Shown: piece after piece, positions 24,142 to 32,085 of the stretch
Layout: the number at the start of each line of letters is the position of its first letter
How positions within the stretch are numbered: the first letter of the stretch is position 1
Assembly (NCBI GenBank): GCA_934692905.1
Contig: CAKUUM010000016.1
Coordinates: 1-39,042 of the forward strand
Length of the DNA stretch: 39,042 nt
Source of the DNA: an uncultured Bacteroidales bacterium
Lineage (GTDB): Bacteria; Bacteroidota; Bacteroidia; Bacteroidales; Paludibacteraceae
Direction: 5' to 3'
Made by a program: the position numbers and the translations under genes
Notes under the pieces: generated by a model
The model's input: the letters and a program-made list of their open reading frames with translations, nothing else
Told to the model about the DNA's origin: nothing
Database searches by the model: none

Positions 24142-25356
24142 TTGCTGAGAGGTAAACACATATTGGTGGGCATCAGTGGCGGTATTGCCGCTTACAAGAT
24201 ACCCGAGTTGATACGCCTGCTGCGCAAGGCAGGTGCGGATGTGCAGGTAACAACTACCAAGAATGCCTTGGAGTTTGTTACTTGCCTTACTTTGCAGACA
24301 CTGAGCGGGCACAAGGTGTACAGCGATGTCTTTGCGGCTATCAATGAGCACAGCACCGAGCATATCTCTTTGCCCGAGTGGGCAGACTTGATGATAGTGG
24401 CTCCGGCGACAGCCAATGTCCTTGGCAAGATGGCTGCCGGCATAGCCGATGATGCGCTGACAACCACGTTTGCCGCCATGCGCAAGCCTGTGGTCATCGC
24501 ACCTGCCATGAACGACAAGATGTACGCTGCACCTGCTACACAAGAGGCGGTGCATGTCCTGTCTTCGCGGGAGAATATCACCATGCTCGACTGCGCTGAG
24601 GGTCCATTGGCGTGCGGCACTACCGGCAAAGGGCGGATGCAGGAGGTGGATGTCTTGCTGGCTGCAGTGGAATATGCGCTGTCAGACAAGCCATTACAAG
24701 GCAAACAGGTGCTGATTACAGCCGGTCCGACACACGAAGCCATCGACCCTGTCCGGTATATCAGCAATGCCTCCACAGGCAAGATGGGCTATGCGTTGGC
24801 ACGGGCGTGTCTGCGTATGGGGGCTGAAGTGACACTGGTCAGCGGACCTACCCATATATCCATGCAGGCGTGGGAGGCGTTTGCGCCCTTGCACATGGTG
24901 CATGTCTCTTCAGCACAGGAGATGGCAGAGGCAACCACAAAGGAATTCGCAAAAGCGGATATTACAATACTTTGTGCGGCTGTGGCAGATTTCACGCCAG
25001 TCGAACCCGCGCAACAGAAGATAAAAAAGCAGCCAGGCCAGACTTCGCTGACGTTGCAACTGAGCACAACACAGGATATTGCGGCTACGCTTGGAGGTTG
25101 CAAGCGTGATAACCGGATATTGGTAGGTTTTGCGCTGGAAACGAACAACGAGGTACAGAACGCTACCCACAAGATGCAATCGAAGCATTTGGATATGATA
25201 GTGCTGAATTCGTTGCAAGACGCCGGTGCAGGTTTTGGTACAGATACCAATCAAGTGACACTATTATACCCCGGTGGCGAACAATTGTCACTGCCGCTGG
25301 CAAGTAAAGATGAGGTTGCGACTGAAATAGTCGAGGCTGTCTTACGGATAAAATAG
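24142..25356 (+). CDS. coaBC: Phosphopantothenoylcysteine decarboxylase / phosphopantothenate-cysteine ligase
   Basis: Bifunctional coenzyme A synthesis enzyme: joins cysteine to 4'-phosphopantothenate (CoaB), then decarboxylates the product (CoaC, FMN-dependent). 404 residues. The CoaC domain (about 1-180) shows VGISGGIAAYK, catalytic His74 in EHISLPEWADL, the PAMN motif at 121-124, and Cys158 in ACGTTGKGRM. The CoaB domain begins GKQVLITAGPTHEAIDPVRYISN near 187. The start is unusual: the frame is closed by a TAA two codons before TTG at 24142, so TTG (or a nearby CTG/TTG) must serve. The terminator is at 25381. Confidence 0.93.
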   Translation: MLRGKHILVGISGGIAAYKIPELIRLLRKAGADVQVTTTKNALEFVTCLTLQTLSGHKVYSDVFAAINEHSTEHISLPEWADLMIVAPATANVLGKMAAGIADDALTTTFAAMRKPVVIAPAMNDKMYAAPATQEAVHVLSSRENITMLDCAEGPLACGTTGKGRMQEVDVLLAAVEYALSDKPLQGKQVLITAGPTHEAIDPVRYISNASTGKMGYALARACLRMGAEVTLVSGPTHISMQAWEAFAPLHMVHVSSAQEMAEATTKEFAKADITILCAAVADFTPVEPAQQKIKKQPGQTSLTLQLSTTQDIAATLGGCKRDNRILVGFALETNNEVQNATHKMQSKHLDMIVLNSLQDAGAGFGTDTNQVTLLYPGGEQLSLPLASKDEVATEIVEAVLRIK

Positions 25357-25380
25357 TGCAACAGATACTTATTACAATAT

Positions 25381-25416
25381 GAGGCTGTCCAACCAATCTG
25401 GGCAGTCTCTTTTTTA
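25381..25416 (+). terminator. Intrinsic terminator of coaBC
   Basis: GAGGCTGTCC (25381-25390), loop, GGGCAGTCTC (25401-25410), then TTTTTT. Ten pairs including two G-T. Confidence 0.82.
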
Positions 25417-25460
25417 TATGTTCGTTTATAAGGACAGGACTCGGTCGTGCCGTCAAATAT

Positions 25461-25493
25461 CATTGCGCATTACGCATTGTGAATTGCGCATTG
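25461..25493 (+). repeat. GCGCATTACGCATTG repeat block, copy 2
   Basis: CATTGCGCATTACGCATTG, then TGAATTGCGCATTG. It is 12 bases upstream of the 11-bp iterated element copy 3. Confidence 0.8.
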
Positions 25494-25504
25494 CCTCTCG
25501 TGTA

Positions 25505-25592
25505 TTTGTCGGGGTAAGAGTATGTGATTAGTATGTGGTTAGTATGTGATTAGTATGTGATTAGTATGTGATTCCGCCGACCTTGCCGTGAC
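25505..25592 (+). repeat. 11-bp iterated element, copy 3
   Basis: Flank TTTGTCGGGGTAAGA, five 11-bp units at 25520-25574, then CGCCGACCTTGCCGTGACC. It sits between the convergent coaBC and metG genes, directly beside the metG terminator. The 346-base gap 25357-25703 holds only this element, the GCGCATTACGCATTG block and two terminators. Confidence 0.9.
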
Positions 25593-25595
25593 CAT

Positions 25596-25637
25596 AAAAA
25601 GAGACTGCCCGACAATTTTGCATTGTCAGACAGCCTC
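25596..25637 (-). terminator. Intrinsic terminator of the folP-cdaA-metG operon
   Basis: On the minus strand: GAGGCTGTCTGACAAT, loop, ATTGTCGGGCAGTCTC, then TTTTTATGG. A 16-bp stem (25601-25616 with 25622-25637) with two G-T pairs. Same family as the plus-strand terminators. Confidence 0.85.
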
Positions 25638-25703
25638 ATTATTTGGAAAGTGATTTCCTTTCGTAAACTTTTGAAATATGCCTTGGTATAGGGCACATAG
25701 GAA

Positions 25704-27776
25704 CTAACCTACCTGAGCACCGTTCTTGACAGATGCGGAGACGGTGGTGACGACTAACTTGCCGTCGGCGTCCACAGCCGAGAGAATCATGCCCTGCGAC
25801 TCGATACCCATCATCTTGCGCGGCGGGAAATTGGCAATAAAGAGGACTTGCTTGCCAATCAACACAGACGGGTCGGGATAACTCTGCGCGATACCCGACA
25901 AGATAGTGCGCCCACCCATACCGTCGTCCAAACGGAATTGCAGGAGGCGTTCACTCTTCTTAACCGGCTGACAATCAAGCACGGTAGCCACGCGAATATC
26001 CACTTTGTCGAAGTCGTCAATCGTGGTGGCCGCCTTGATATCGGCGGGGTGCCAGTTGCGGAGAGCCTCCGCCTGTGCAGCCGCCTCGTTTTCGGCTTTG
26101 ATGCGTGCCAAACGGTCGAGTTGGGCCTGAATGGCGTCGTCCTCAATCTTCTCGAAGAGGAGCGACACTTCGCCGAGTTGCTGTCCTTCGCGGAGCAGAT
26201 TGATATTGCCGAGTTGGCTCCAATCAGCAGTATCCATGGAGAGCATACAGCGCAGTTTCGCAGATGAGAACGGCAAGAACGGTTCGAAGGCTATTGACAG
26301 ATTAGCAGCGATTTGGAGTGCCAGATTGAGGATGGTTGCCGTGCGATTGAGGTCGATTTTGGCGAGTTTCCAAGGCTCGGTGTCGGCGAGATACTTGTTG
26401 CCGATGCGGGCGAGGTTCATCGCCTCTTTTTGGGCATCACGGAAACGGAAGTCGTTGAGCAGACGCTCCAACTCGTTCTTGACATTTTGGAAGTCGGCAA
26501 TAGTGGCTTGGTCGTAGTCGTTGAGTTCGCCTGCCTCCGGCACTTTGCCGCCGAAATACTTGTTGGTCAGCACAAGTGCACGGTTGACGAAATTGCCGTA
26601 GATAGCCACCAGTTCGTTGTTGTTGCGGGCTTGGAAATCTGCCCATGTGAAATCGTTGTCCTTGGTCTCGGGCGCATTGGCGGTGAGCACATAGCGCAGC
26701 ACGTCCTGCTTCCCCGGGAAATCCACAAGGTACTCGTTGAGCCATACCGCCCAGTTGCGCGAGGTGGAAATCTTGTCGCCTTCGAGGTTGAGGAACTCGT
26801 TGGCGGGGACATTGTCGGGAAGAATATACGAGCCGTCGGCTTTCAGCATGGCTGGGAAGACGATGCAGTGGAAGACGATGTTGTCTTTGCCGATGAAATG
26901 AATGAGGCGCGTGGAGGAGTCTTTCCACCAAGTCTCCCATTTGCCGTATTCGGGGTGCGCATCGCAGAGTTCCTTGGTATTGGAGATATAACCAATGGGC
27001 GCATCGAACCAGACATAGAGCACTTTGCCTTCGGCACCCTCTACAGGCACGGGGATACCCCAATCGAGGTCGCGCGTCACGGCACGCGGGCGCAAACCGC
27101 CGTCCAGCCACGACTTGCACTGTCCATAGACGTTGGGGCGCCACTCTTTGTGGTCTTCGAGAATCCACTTCTCGAGCCACTGCTGGTACTGGTCGAGCGG
27201 CAGATACCAGTGTGTGGTGGGGCGTTTGGTCAGCGGATTGCCGTTGATGGCGTTGTAGGGGTTGATAAGTTCGTCGGGCGAGAGGGTGGCTCCGCACTTC
27301 TCGCACTGGTCGCCGTATGCCCCCTGCGCATGGCAACGTGGGCACTCGCCACGGATATTGCGGTCGGTGAGGAACTCCTGGGTCTCGGGGTCGTAGAACT
27401 GCTCGGTGGTTTGTTGGATAAACTTGCCGTTGTCGTATAGTTTGCGGAAGAAGTCCGACGCCATCTGATGGTGCGTGGGGCTTGTGGTGCGCGAATAGAC
27501 ATCAAACGAGATACCAAAGCCCTCGAAAGAGTCTTTGATGATTTTGTGGTAGCGGTCCACCACCTGTTGGGTAGTGATGCCCTCTTTGCGGGCGCGGATG
27601 GTGACGGGCACGCCATGCTCGTCGCTACCGCCCACAAACAGCACGGGTTCGCCCTTCAGGCGGAGATAGCGGACATAGATGTCCGCGGGTACATATACGC
27701 CTGCGAGGTGTCCGATATGCACGGGACCGTTGGCATAAGGCAAGGCTGCAGTTACAAGAGTACGTTGAAATGCCAT
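25704..27776 (-). CDS. metG: Methionyl-tRNA synthetase
   Basis: Charges tRNA(Met) with methionine. 690 residues, the long form. HIGH is intact at 20-23 (GPVHIGHLAG). The zinc knuckle CPRC...CEKC has cysteines at 145, 148, 158 and 161. The KMSKS loop reads KISTS at 335-339, a known variant. A C-terminal tRNA-binding (EMAP-II/Trbp111) domain covers about 585-690, opening DDFDKVDIRVATVLDCQPV and containing ILSGIAQSYP. The start lies two bases after the cdaA stop, so it is the last gene of a folP-cdaA-metG operon. A terminator is at 25596-25637. Confidence 0.96.
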   Translation of the reverse strand: MAFQRTLVTAALPYANGPVHIGHLAGVYVPADIYVRYLRLKGEPVLFVGGSDEHGVPVTIRARKEGITTQQVVDRYHKIIKDSFEGFGISFDVYSRTTSPTHHQMASDFFRKLYDNGKFIQQTTEQFYDPETQEFLTDRNIRGECPRCHAQGAYGDQCEKCGATLSPDELINPYNAINGNPLTKRPTTHWYLPLDQYQQWLEKWILEDHKEWRPNVYGQCKSWLDGGLRPRAVTRDLDWGIPVPVEGAEGKVLYVWFDAPIGYISNTKELCDAHPEYGKWETWWKDSSTRLIHFIGKDNIVFHCIVFPAMLKADGSYILPDNVPANEFLNLEGDKISTSRNWAVWLNEYLVDFPGKQDVLRYVLTANAPETKDNDFTWADFQARNNNELVAIYGNFVNRALVLTNKYFGGKVPEAGELNDYDQATIADFQNVKNELERLLNDFRFRDAQKEAMNLARIGNKYLADTEPWKLAKIDLNRTATILNLALQIAANLSIAFEPFLPFSSAKLRCMLSMDTADWSQLGNINLLREGQQLGEVSLLFEKIEDDAIQAQLDRLARIKAENEAAAQAEALRNWHPADIKAATTIDDFDKVDIRVATVLDCQPVKKSERLLQFRLDDGMGGRTILSGIAQSYPDPSVLIGKQVLFIANFPPRKMMGIESQGMILSAVDADGKLVVTTVSASVKNGAQVG

Positions 27777-27778
27777 AG

Positions 27779-28585
27779 TTATTTGAGTAGTTTATGTTTT
27801 TTAGTTTCTTTGTCGTCGTATTCCACGCCCATAGCGGGGGCGAGGTAGTTGTGCTCCAACTCGTTGATACTCACGGTGTGAATATCATTTCCGAGTGCCA
27901 CGGAGATGTGCCCCGTCTCCTCGGAGACCACGATGGCGAGGGCGTCGGTTTTCTCCGCCAGTCCGAGTGCGGCACGGTGGCGCAGCCCGTAGTGTTTGGG
28001 CAGGTCCTGCCGTTTGGTGACGGGCAGAATGCACGCTGCCGATTGCAGGCGGTTGCCTGAGATGATGAGTGCCCCGTCGTGGAGAGGGGTGTTCTTGAAG
28101 AAGATGTTCTCAATCATTCGCGCCGAGATGACGGCATCCACCGTCTCGCCGGTGTCGGCGTACTCTTTGAGCCCCTGCTGGTTGGTGATGACGATGAGTG
28201 CGCCCGTCTTGCTTGCCGACATGTGCGAGCAGGCGAGAATGATTTGGTCCACCTGCTGCTGCGCCGCCTTCTGGTGTTTGGTGTGGGAGAGATGGTCGCG
28301 GATATTATCCATATTGAACCGCGCCCCGATGCGGTAGAAAAATGAGCGTATCTCCTCCTGAAATATCACAATGAGGGCGATGGCACCCACACTGATAAAA
28401 CGGTCGAAGAGGGCTCCCGTGAGTTCCAGTTCAAAGACATAACTAACTAACAACCAAGCAAGTATAAACGCCAAGATACCCCAAAACAGGTTGCTTGCAC
28501 CCGAGCGGCGCAAGATGCGGTAGATACCAAAAAGAATGGTAGCCACCAAGAGGATATCGATTATGTCCTTGAGTCCTATATGCAT
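27779..28585 (-). CDS. cdaA: Diadenylate cyclase (c-di-AMP synthase)
   Basis: Makes cyclic di-AMP from two ATP. 268 residues at the inner membrane: three hydrophobic segments in the first ~85 residues (VATILFGIYRIL, LFWGILAFILAWLLVSYVF, ISVGAIALIVIF), then the DAC domain. Both DAC motifs are intact: NTPLHDGALIISGN and YGLRHRAALGLAEKTDAL. The position after folP is the common Bacteroidota order. c-di-AMP controls potassium and osmotic balance in other bacteria; no regulator (CdaR, phosphodiesterase) is in this window. Confidence 0.92.
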   Translation of the reverse strand: MHIGLKDIIDILLVATILFGIYRILRRSGASNLFWGILAFILAWLLVSYVFELELTGALFDRFISVGAIALIVIFQEEIRSFFYRIGARFNMDNIRDHLSHTKHQKAAQQQVDQIILACSHMSASKTGALIVITNQQGLKEYADTGETVDAVISARMIENIFFKNTPLHDGALIISGNRLQSAACILPVTKRQDLPKHYGLRHRAALGLAEKTDALAIVVSEETGHISVALGNDIHTVSINELEHNYLAPAMGVEYDDKETKKHKLLK

Positions 28586-28610
28586 GGTTAATCGTCTATG
28601 GTTGTGGCGG

Positions 28611-29441
28611 TTATACCTTGTCAGGATAGGTGTATTGATAAACGGCTATCGCCTGTTTGGCAGGTGCTACCTCGTGCACACGGAGAATGTTCGCGCCTTT
28701 CTCAAGGGCAATCATGTGCGCTGCAATCGTGGCAGGCAACACATCGTCGGGCGTCAGCCCCATGGGGCGGTAGAACATTGACTTGTGCGACACGCCCACC
28801 AAAACAGGTGCGTGGAGCGTTTGCAAGACATCCAATTGGCGCAGAAGGCTGTAGTTCTGCTCCACGTTCTTGCCAAAACCGAACCCCGGGTCGAGAACCA
28901 CATCCGCAACTCCACGACGATGCAGTTCATCGGTACGCGATTGGAGGAAGTCCAGGATGTCTGTCATGGTGCGGTCGTAGCCGTCATCGCTCTTTGTAAT
29001 CTCTCGCGCGTGCGTGAGAATATAAGGAGCGCGATATTTGCTGACGATGTCAAACATCTGATTATCAGCATCACCGCCATACACATCATTAATAATATCC
29101 GCCCCTTCCTCCAAGGAACGGCGTGCCACCTCGGCGCGGAAAGTATCCACGGATATGGGCACATCAGCCCACCTCTGACGAATGGCTTTCAGGGCAGGTG
29201 CTAATCGCGCCCACTCGCCTTCCGTATCCACAGGCGTAGAACCCGGACGGGTGGAACAAGCCCCCAAATCCAATATCTCAGCCCCCTCTGCCATTGCCTT
29301 TTCGGCACAGCGGAGCACCTCGTCTTCACCCATGGAGCGGCACGAGGTGTAGAAACTGTCGGGCGTGATGTTCACAATCGCCATCACAACGGGATGCGAC
29401 AGGTCCAACAGCCGGTTATGTACACAAATACTATTCTGCAT
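28611..29441 (-). CDS. folP: Dihydropteroate synthase
   Basis: Joins p-aminobenzoate to the pterin pyrophosphate in folate synthesis; the target of sulfonamides. From the ATG at 29441 it is 276 residues; the open frame runs to 29492, but the -7 box TAACTTTG lies at 29451-29458, so an upstream start would be outside the transcript. Family motifs: MAIVNITPDSF, DLGACSTRPGS, PISVDTF, DIINDVYG, VLDPGFGFGKN and VLVGVSHKSM. The predicted leader is only about 3 nt, so the mRNA may be nearly leaderless. cdaA follows 25 bases later. Confidence 0.93.
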   Translation of the reverse strand: MQNSICVHNRLLDLSHPVVMAIVNITPDSFYTSCRSMGEDEVLRCAEKAMAEGAEILDLGACSTRPGSTPVDTEGEWARLAPALKAIRQRWADVPISVDTFRAEVARRSLEEGADIINDVYGGDADNQMFDIVSKYRAPYILTHAREITKSDDGYDRTMTDILDFLQSRTDELHRRGVADVVLDPGFGFGKNVEQNYSLLRQLDVLQTLHAPVLVGVSHKSMFYRPMGLTPDDVLPATIAAHMIALEKGANILRVHEVAPAKQAIAVYQYTYPDKV

Positions 29442-29450
29442 ATTCACGTG

Positions 29451-29458
29451 CAAAGTTA
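29451..29458 (-). promoter_or_regulatory. -7 box for folP-cdaA-metG
   Basis: TAACTTTG on the minus strand; no good -33 TTTG at the usual 20-nt distance. It lies 10 bases from the folP ATG. Confidence 0.5.
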
Positions 29459-29584
29459 CAAAAAATATCGCAATACTCAGTGTTTCAATCACATCAAGAA
29501 AAGAAAAATACTGGCTTTCAGTGGAAAAATTACTTTTTCTGCATTTTTTCGCCGGAAAAGTTATACCAACTCACTTTTTTTTTG

Positions 29585-29592
29585 TACCTTTG
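29585..29592 (+). promoter_or_regulatory. -7 box for the GldJ-like gene
   Basis: TACCTTTG, a consensus match; the -33 region is not clear. Predicted transcription start is about 29599. Confidence 0.55.
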
Positions 29593-29636
29593 CGGGCTGA
29601 AAGTTGAATTATATACAGATTATACTCTACATACTT

Positions 29637-31328
29637 ATGAATAACGTATTGAAAAACGTATCCGGAGCCGTAGTACTGACATTGGCAGTGTTGGTATGCT
29701 TTGGCTGTTCCAATCAGGCGCGCGAGTTGAATACCAAGACTTCCTTCCAGACGGGATGGAAGACTTTTGACAATAACACCACGCGCTTTGAGGCATACGA
29801 AGGCAACATCGCTCAAGGTCCGCAGGGTATGGTCCCCATCCCGGGTGGGTCGTTCACCATCGGTCAGATGGATGAATTCGTGACCGCTCCCCATAACAGC
29901 GAGCGTAGAACGCTGACTGTCAGTTCGTTCTATATGGATAAGTACGAGGTTACCAACATGGCGTGGAAGGAGTATCTCAATTGGATGCACGTTGTGTTTG
30001 GGTCATACAAACCCGAATTGGTGCGTGCTGCCCTGCCCGATACCACGGTTTGGCGCGACGAGTTGGCATACAACGAGCCGTATGTAGAGAACTATTTCCG
30101 TCACCCTGCCTATAGTTTCTACCCTGTAGTGGGCGTGTCGTGGGACCAGGCAATGGCGTATTGCCAATGGCGTACCGACCGCGTGAACGAAATGATTTTG
30201 GTCAAGGGGCAATACATCGATTTGCCGCCATACGCTCTGCTCAACCCGTCTGCGTGCATGACGGAGCAGGAGGTTGACGAGTACCTGAAGAATAACTACG
30301 AGCACCCCGAATATGCAAATTACGAGAAAGAGGCGATTGAAGTACCCCTGTCCATCGCACAATTATATGGCTATGATGGCGACGAAGTGGCAGAAGAGGA
30401 CGAGTACGGCAATATGACCGACCCGTTGGTGACGATGTACCGTTTGCCTTACGAGTGGGTGCGTGACCAGTTTGTGTTCAACACCGAGAAATACTATGCG
30501 GGCGGGGCTCAATACAATCCGACTATGGCGCGCAAACCGCGTACGGATGCGTATGGCAATCCCCGTAAAATCAACCGTGCAGATGGTATCTTGCTGATTG
30601 GCTATCGTCTCCCGACAGAGTCCGAGTGGGAATATGCTGCGTTTGCGCCTGTTGCCAACGAGGATGGTATGCCCGAGGAAGGCCGTATCTACCCGTGGTC
30701 CGGGTACCAGCCGCGTGATATGGGCAAGAAGCACAAGGGGCAGATGATGGCGAACTTCGTACGTAGTCGTGGTGATATGATGGGCGTTGCGGGTGCTGCC
30801 AACGATGGCTATGTGCTCACCGCGCCCGTAGATGCTTTTGCGCCCAACGATTTCGGTCTGTACAATATGGCGGGCAACGTCAACGAGTGGGTGATGGATG
30901 TATATCGTGAGACCTCGTCGGAAGAGGTGACCGAGTACAACCCGTTCCGTGGAAATATCTACGCCCATGCTAAACGTGACGCAAACGGCAACTTCATAAT
31001 GACTCCGACAGGCTGTCTGGAGGTAGAGTACACCTCTGATGATGATAAGCGTGACTTCAAAGACGGAGACAGGCAGTCCCGTTTCGATACGGACTTCCCG
31101 CTGGATACGTTAGGGCTGACGGAAGAGCAGATGGCTGAAATCAAACGCGACCCGACGGACATTCTTATCCCCCGCATCAGCAACACCGCGCGCGTGTACA
31201 AAGGAGGTTCGTGGCACGACCGTATCTACTGGCTCAACCCGACCACTCGCCGTTTCATGGAGCAAGACCAGTCGTCCTGCACCATTGGTTTCCGCTGCGC
31301 GATGACAATGCTCGGAGATGGCAAATAA
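29637..31328 (+). CDS. GldJ-like SUMF1-domain lipoprotein
   Basis: 563 residues from the ATG at 29637 (an ATG at 29604 would leave only a ~5-nt leader and adds 11 residues). The N-terminus is a lipoprotein signal (VLTLAVLVCFGCSNQ). The rest is a formylglycine-generating-enzyme-like (SUMF1) domain: GMVPIPGGSFTIGQ, MDKYEVTNMAWKEYL, PVVGVSWDQAMAYCQWR, RLPTESEWEYAA, NMAGNVNEWVMDVY and VYKGGSWHDRIYW, ending near GFRCAM. Segments such as DTTVWRDELAYNEPYVENYF and RHPAYSFYP match gliding-motility lipoprotein GldJ more than GldK/PorK. GldJ stabilises the GldK/type IX machinery in Flavobacterium. No other gld/por genes are in the window, so a T9SS role is inferred. gcvH follows 45 bases later. Confidence 0.8.
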   Translation: MNNVLKNVSGAVVLTLAVLVCFGCSNQARELNTKTSFQTGWKTFDNNTTRFEAYEGNIAQGPQGMVPIPGGSFTIGQMDEFVTAPHNSERRTLTVSSFYMDKYEVTNMAWKEYLNWMHVVFGSYKPELVRAALPDTTVWRDELAYNEPYVENYFRHPAYSFYPVVGVSWDQAMAYCQWRTDRVNEMILVKGQYIDLPPYALLNPSACMTEQEVDEYLKNNYEHPEYANYEKEAIEVPLSIAQLYGYDGDEVAEEDEYGNMTDPLVTMYRLPYEWVRDQFVFNTEKYYAGGAQYNPTMARKPRTDAYGNPRKINRADGILLIGYRLPTESEWEYAAFAPVANEDGMPEEGRIYPWSGYQPRDMGKKHKGQMMANFVRSRGDMMGVAGAANDGYVLTAPVDAFAPNDFGLYNMAGNVNEWVMDVYRETSSEEVTEYNPFRGNIYAHAKRDANGNFIMTPTGCLEVEYTSDDDKRDFKDGDRQSRFDTDFPLDTLGLTEEQMAEIKRDPTDILIPRISNTARVYKGGSWHDRIYWLNPTTRRFMEQDQSSCTIGFRCAMTMLGDGK

Positions 31329-31373
31329 ACAGGAATTACGATATTGATAAACAAATCTTATTAATCTGATAAT

Positions 31374-31751
31374 ATGAATATTCCATCAAATCTGCGCTAC
31401 ACGAAAGACCACGAATGGATTCGTGTAGAGGGCAATGAGGCCTTTGTAGGCATCACGGATTATGCTCAATCCGAGTTAGGAGAAATCGTGTTCGTTGACA
31501 TCAACACCCAAGGCGAGACGATTGGTCAGGACGAGACTTTCGGTTCTATCGAGGCGGTAAAGACGGTCAGCGACCTCAATATGCCTGTTTCCGGTGAAGT
31601 TCTTGAGGTCAACGAGGCCATCAACGATCAACCTGAATTGGTAAACAATGACCCTTATGGCGAGGGGTGGATGATTAAGATCCGCGTTGCAGACCCCGCA
31701 GAGTTGGACACTCTGCTCGACGCTGCAGGCTATCAAGCCCTTATCGGGTAA
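31374..31751 (+). CDS. gcvH: Glycine cleavage system H protein
   Basis: Lipoyl-carrying shuttle of the glycine cleavage system; moves the methylamine group between the P, T and L proteins. 125 residues, typical. The lipoylation site is Lys63 in GSIEAVKTVSDLNMP, and the usual start LRYTKDHEWIRVEG is present. The other gcv genes are not in the window. A 12-bp word (TATCGGGTAACT) that includes the stop codon is repeated 24 bases later. The terminator is at 31817. Confidence 0.95.
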   Translation: MNIPSNLRYTKDHEWIRVEGNEAFVGITDYAQSELGEIVFVDINTQGETIGQDETFGSIEAVKTVSDLNMPVSGEVLEVNEAINDQPELVNNDPYGEGWMIKIRVADPAELDTLLDAAGYQALIG

Positions 31752-31816
31752 CTATCAAGTCTCTATCGGGTAACTACCAGGCCCCTCGCGGGTACTAAAC
31801 CTGTATCATACCCTTG

Positions 31817-31856
31817 AAAGAGGTTGTCTGACAATGTTCAGACAATCTCTTTTTGT
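31817..31856 (+). terminator. Intrinsic terminator of gcvH
   Basis: AAAGAGGTTGTCTGA (31817-31831), six-base loop, TCAGACAATCTCTTT (31838-31852), then TTG. A 15-bp stem with one G-T pair. Confidence 0.85.
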
Positions 31857-31898
31857 ATATGTTTTCTCGTGAATTAGCCCCCGAATATAGCCCGTGCT

Positions 31899-31989
31899 TT
31901 TGTCTGGCTAAGTGTATGTGATTAGTATGTGATTAGTATGTGATTAGTATGTGATTAGTATGTGATTCCGCTGACCTTGCCGCGAGGAT
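31899..31989 (+). repeat. 11-bp iterated element, copy 4
   Basis: Flank TTTTGTCTGGCTAAGT (the most changed flank), five units at 31914-31968, all GTATGTGATT plus A or C, then CGCTGACCTTGCCGCGAGGATA. Between the convergent gcvH and nth genes, directly followed by the GC-rich element. Confidence 0.9.
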
Positions 31990-31997
31990 ACAGAGTG

Positions 31998-32079
31998 CCG
32001 GGGACGCGGACGCCCTGCGGGGTCCCCGCAAGTCCGTGGACGTAGCGGGGTGCTCTCTCGTCCGCGGTTATAAAACCGC
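31998..32079 (+). repeat. GC-rich foldable element, copy 3
   Basis: Core 31998-32069, nearly identical to 6493-6565. Outer arms CGCGGACG (32005-32012) and CGTCCGCG (32059-32066). The end joins a second small hairpin, GCGGTT/AACCGC (32064-32079). nth ends just beyond at 32086, so it could also act at the 3' end of that transcript. Confidence 0.87.
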
Positions 32080-32085
32080 TATTTC

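Noticed and set aside
26313..27440. 375-codon plus-strand frame opposite metG
   Set aside because: Shadow frame with no recognisable domain; metG motifs are complete on the minus strand.
31743..31780. Duplicate TATCGGGTAACT around the gcvH stop as an attachment site
   Set aside because: Only 12 bases, 24 apart, with no integrase or element between; a simple local duplication.
31914..31968. 11-bp units as coding repeats
   Set aside because: The period of 11 shifts frame each unit and brings TAG/TGA stops quickly.
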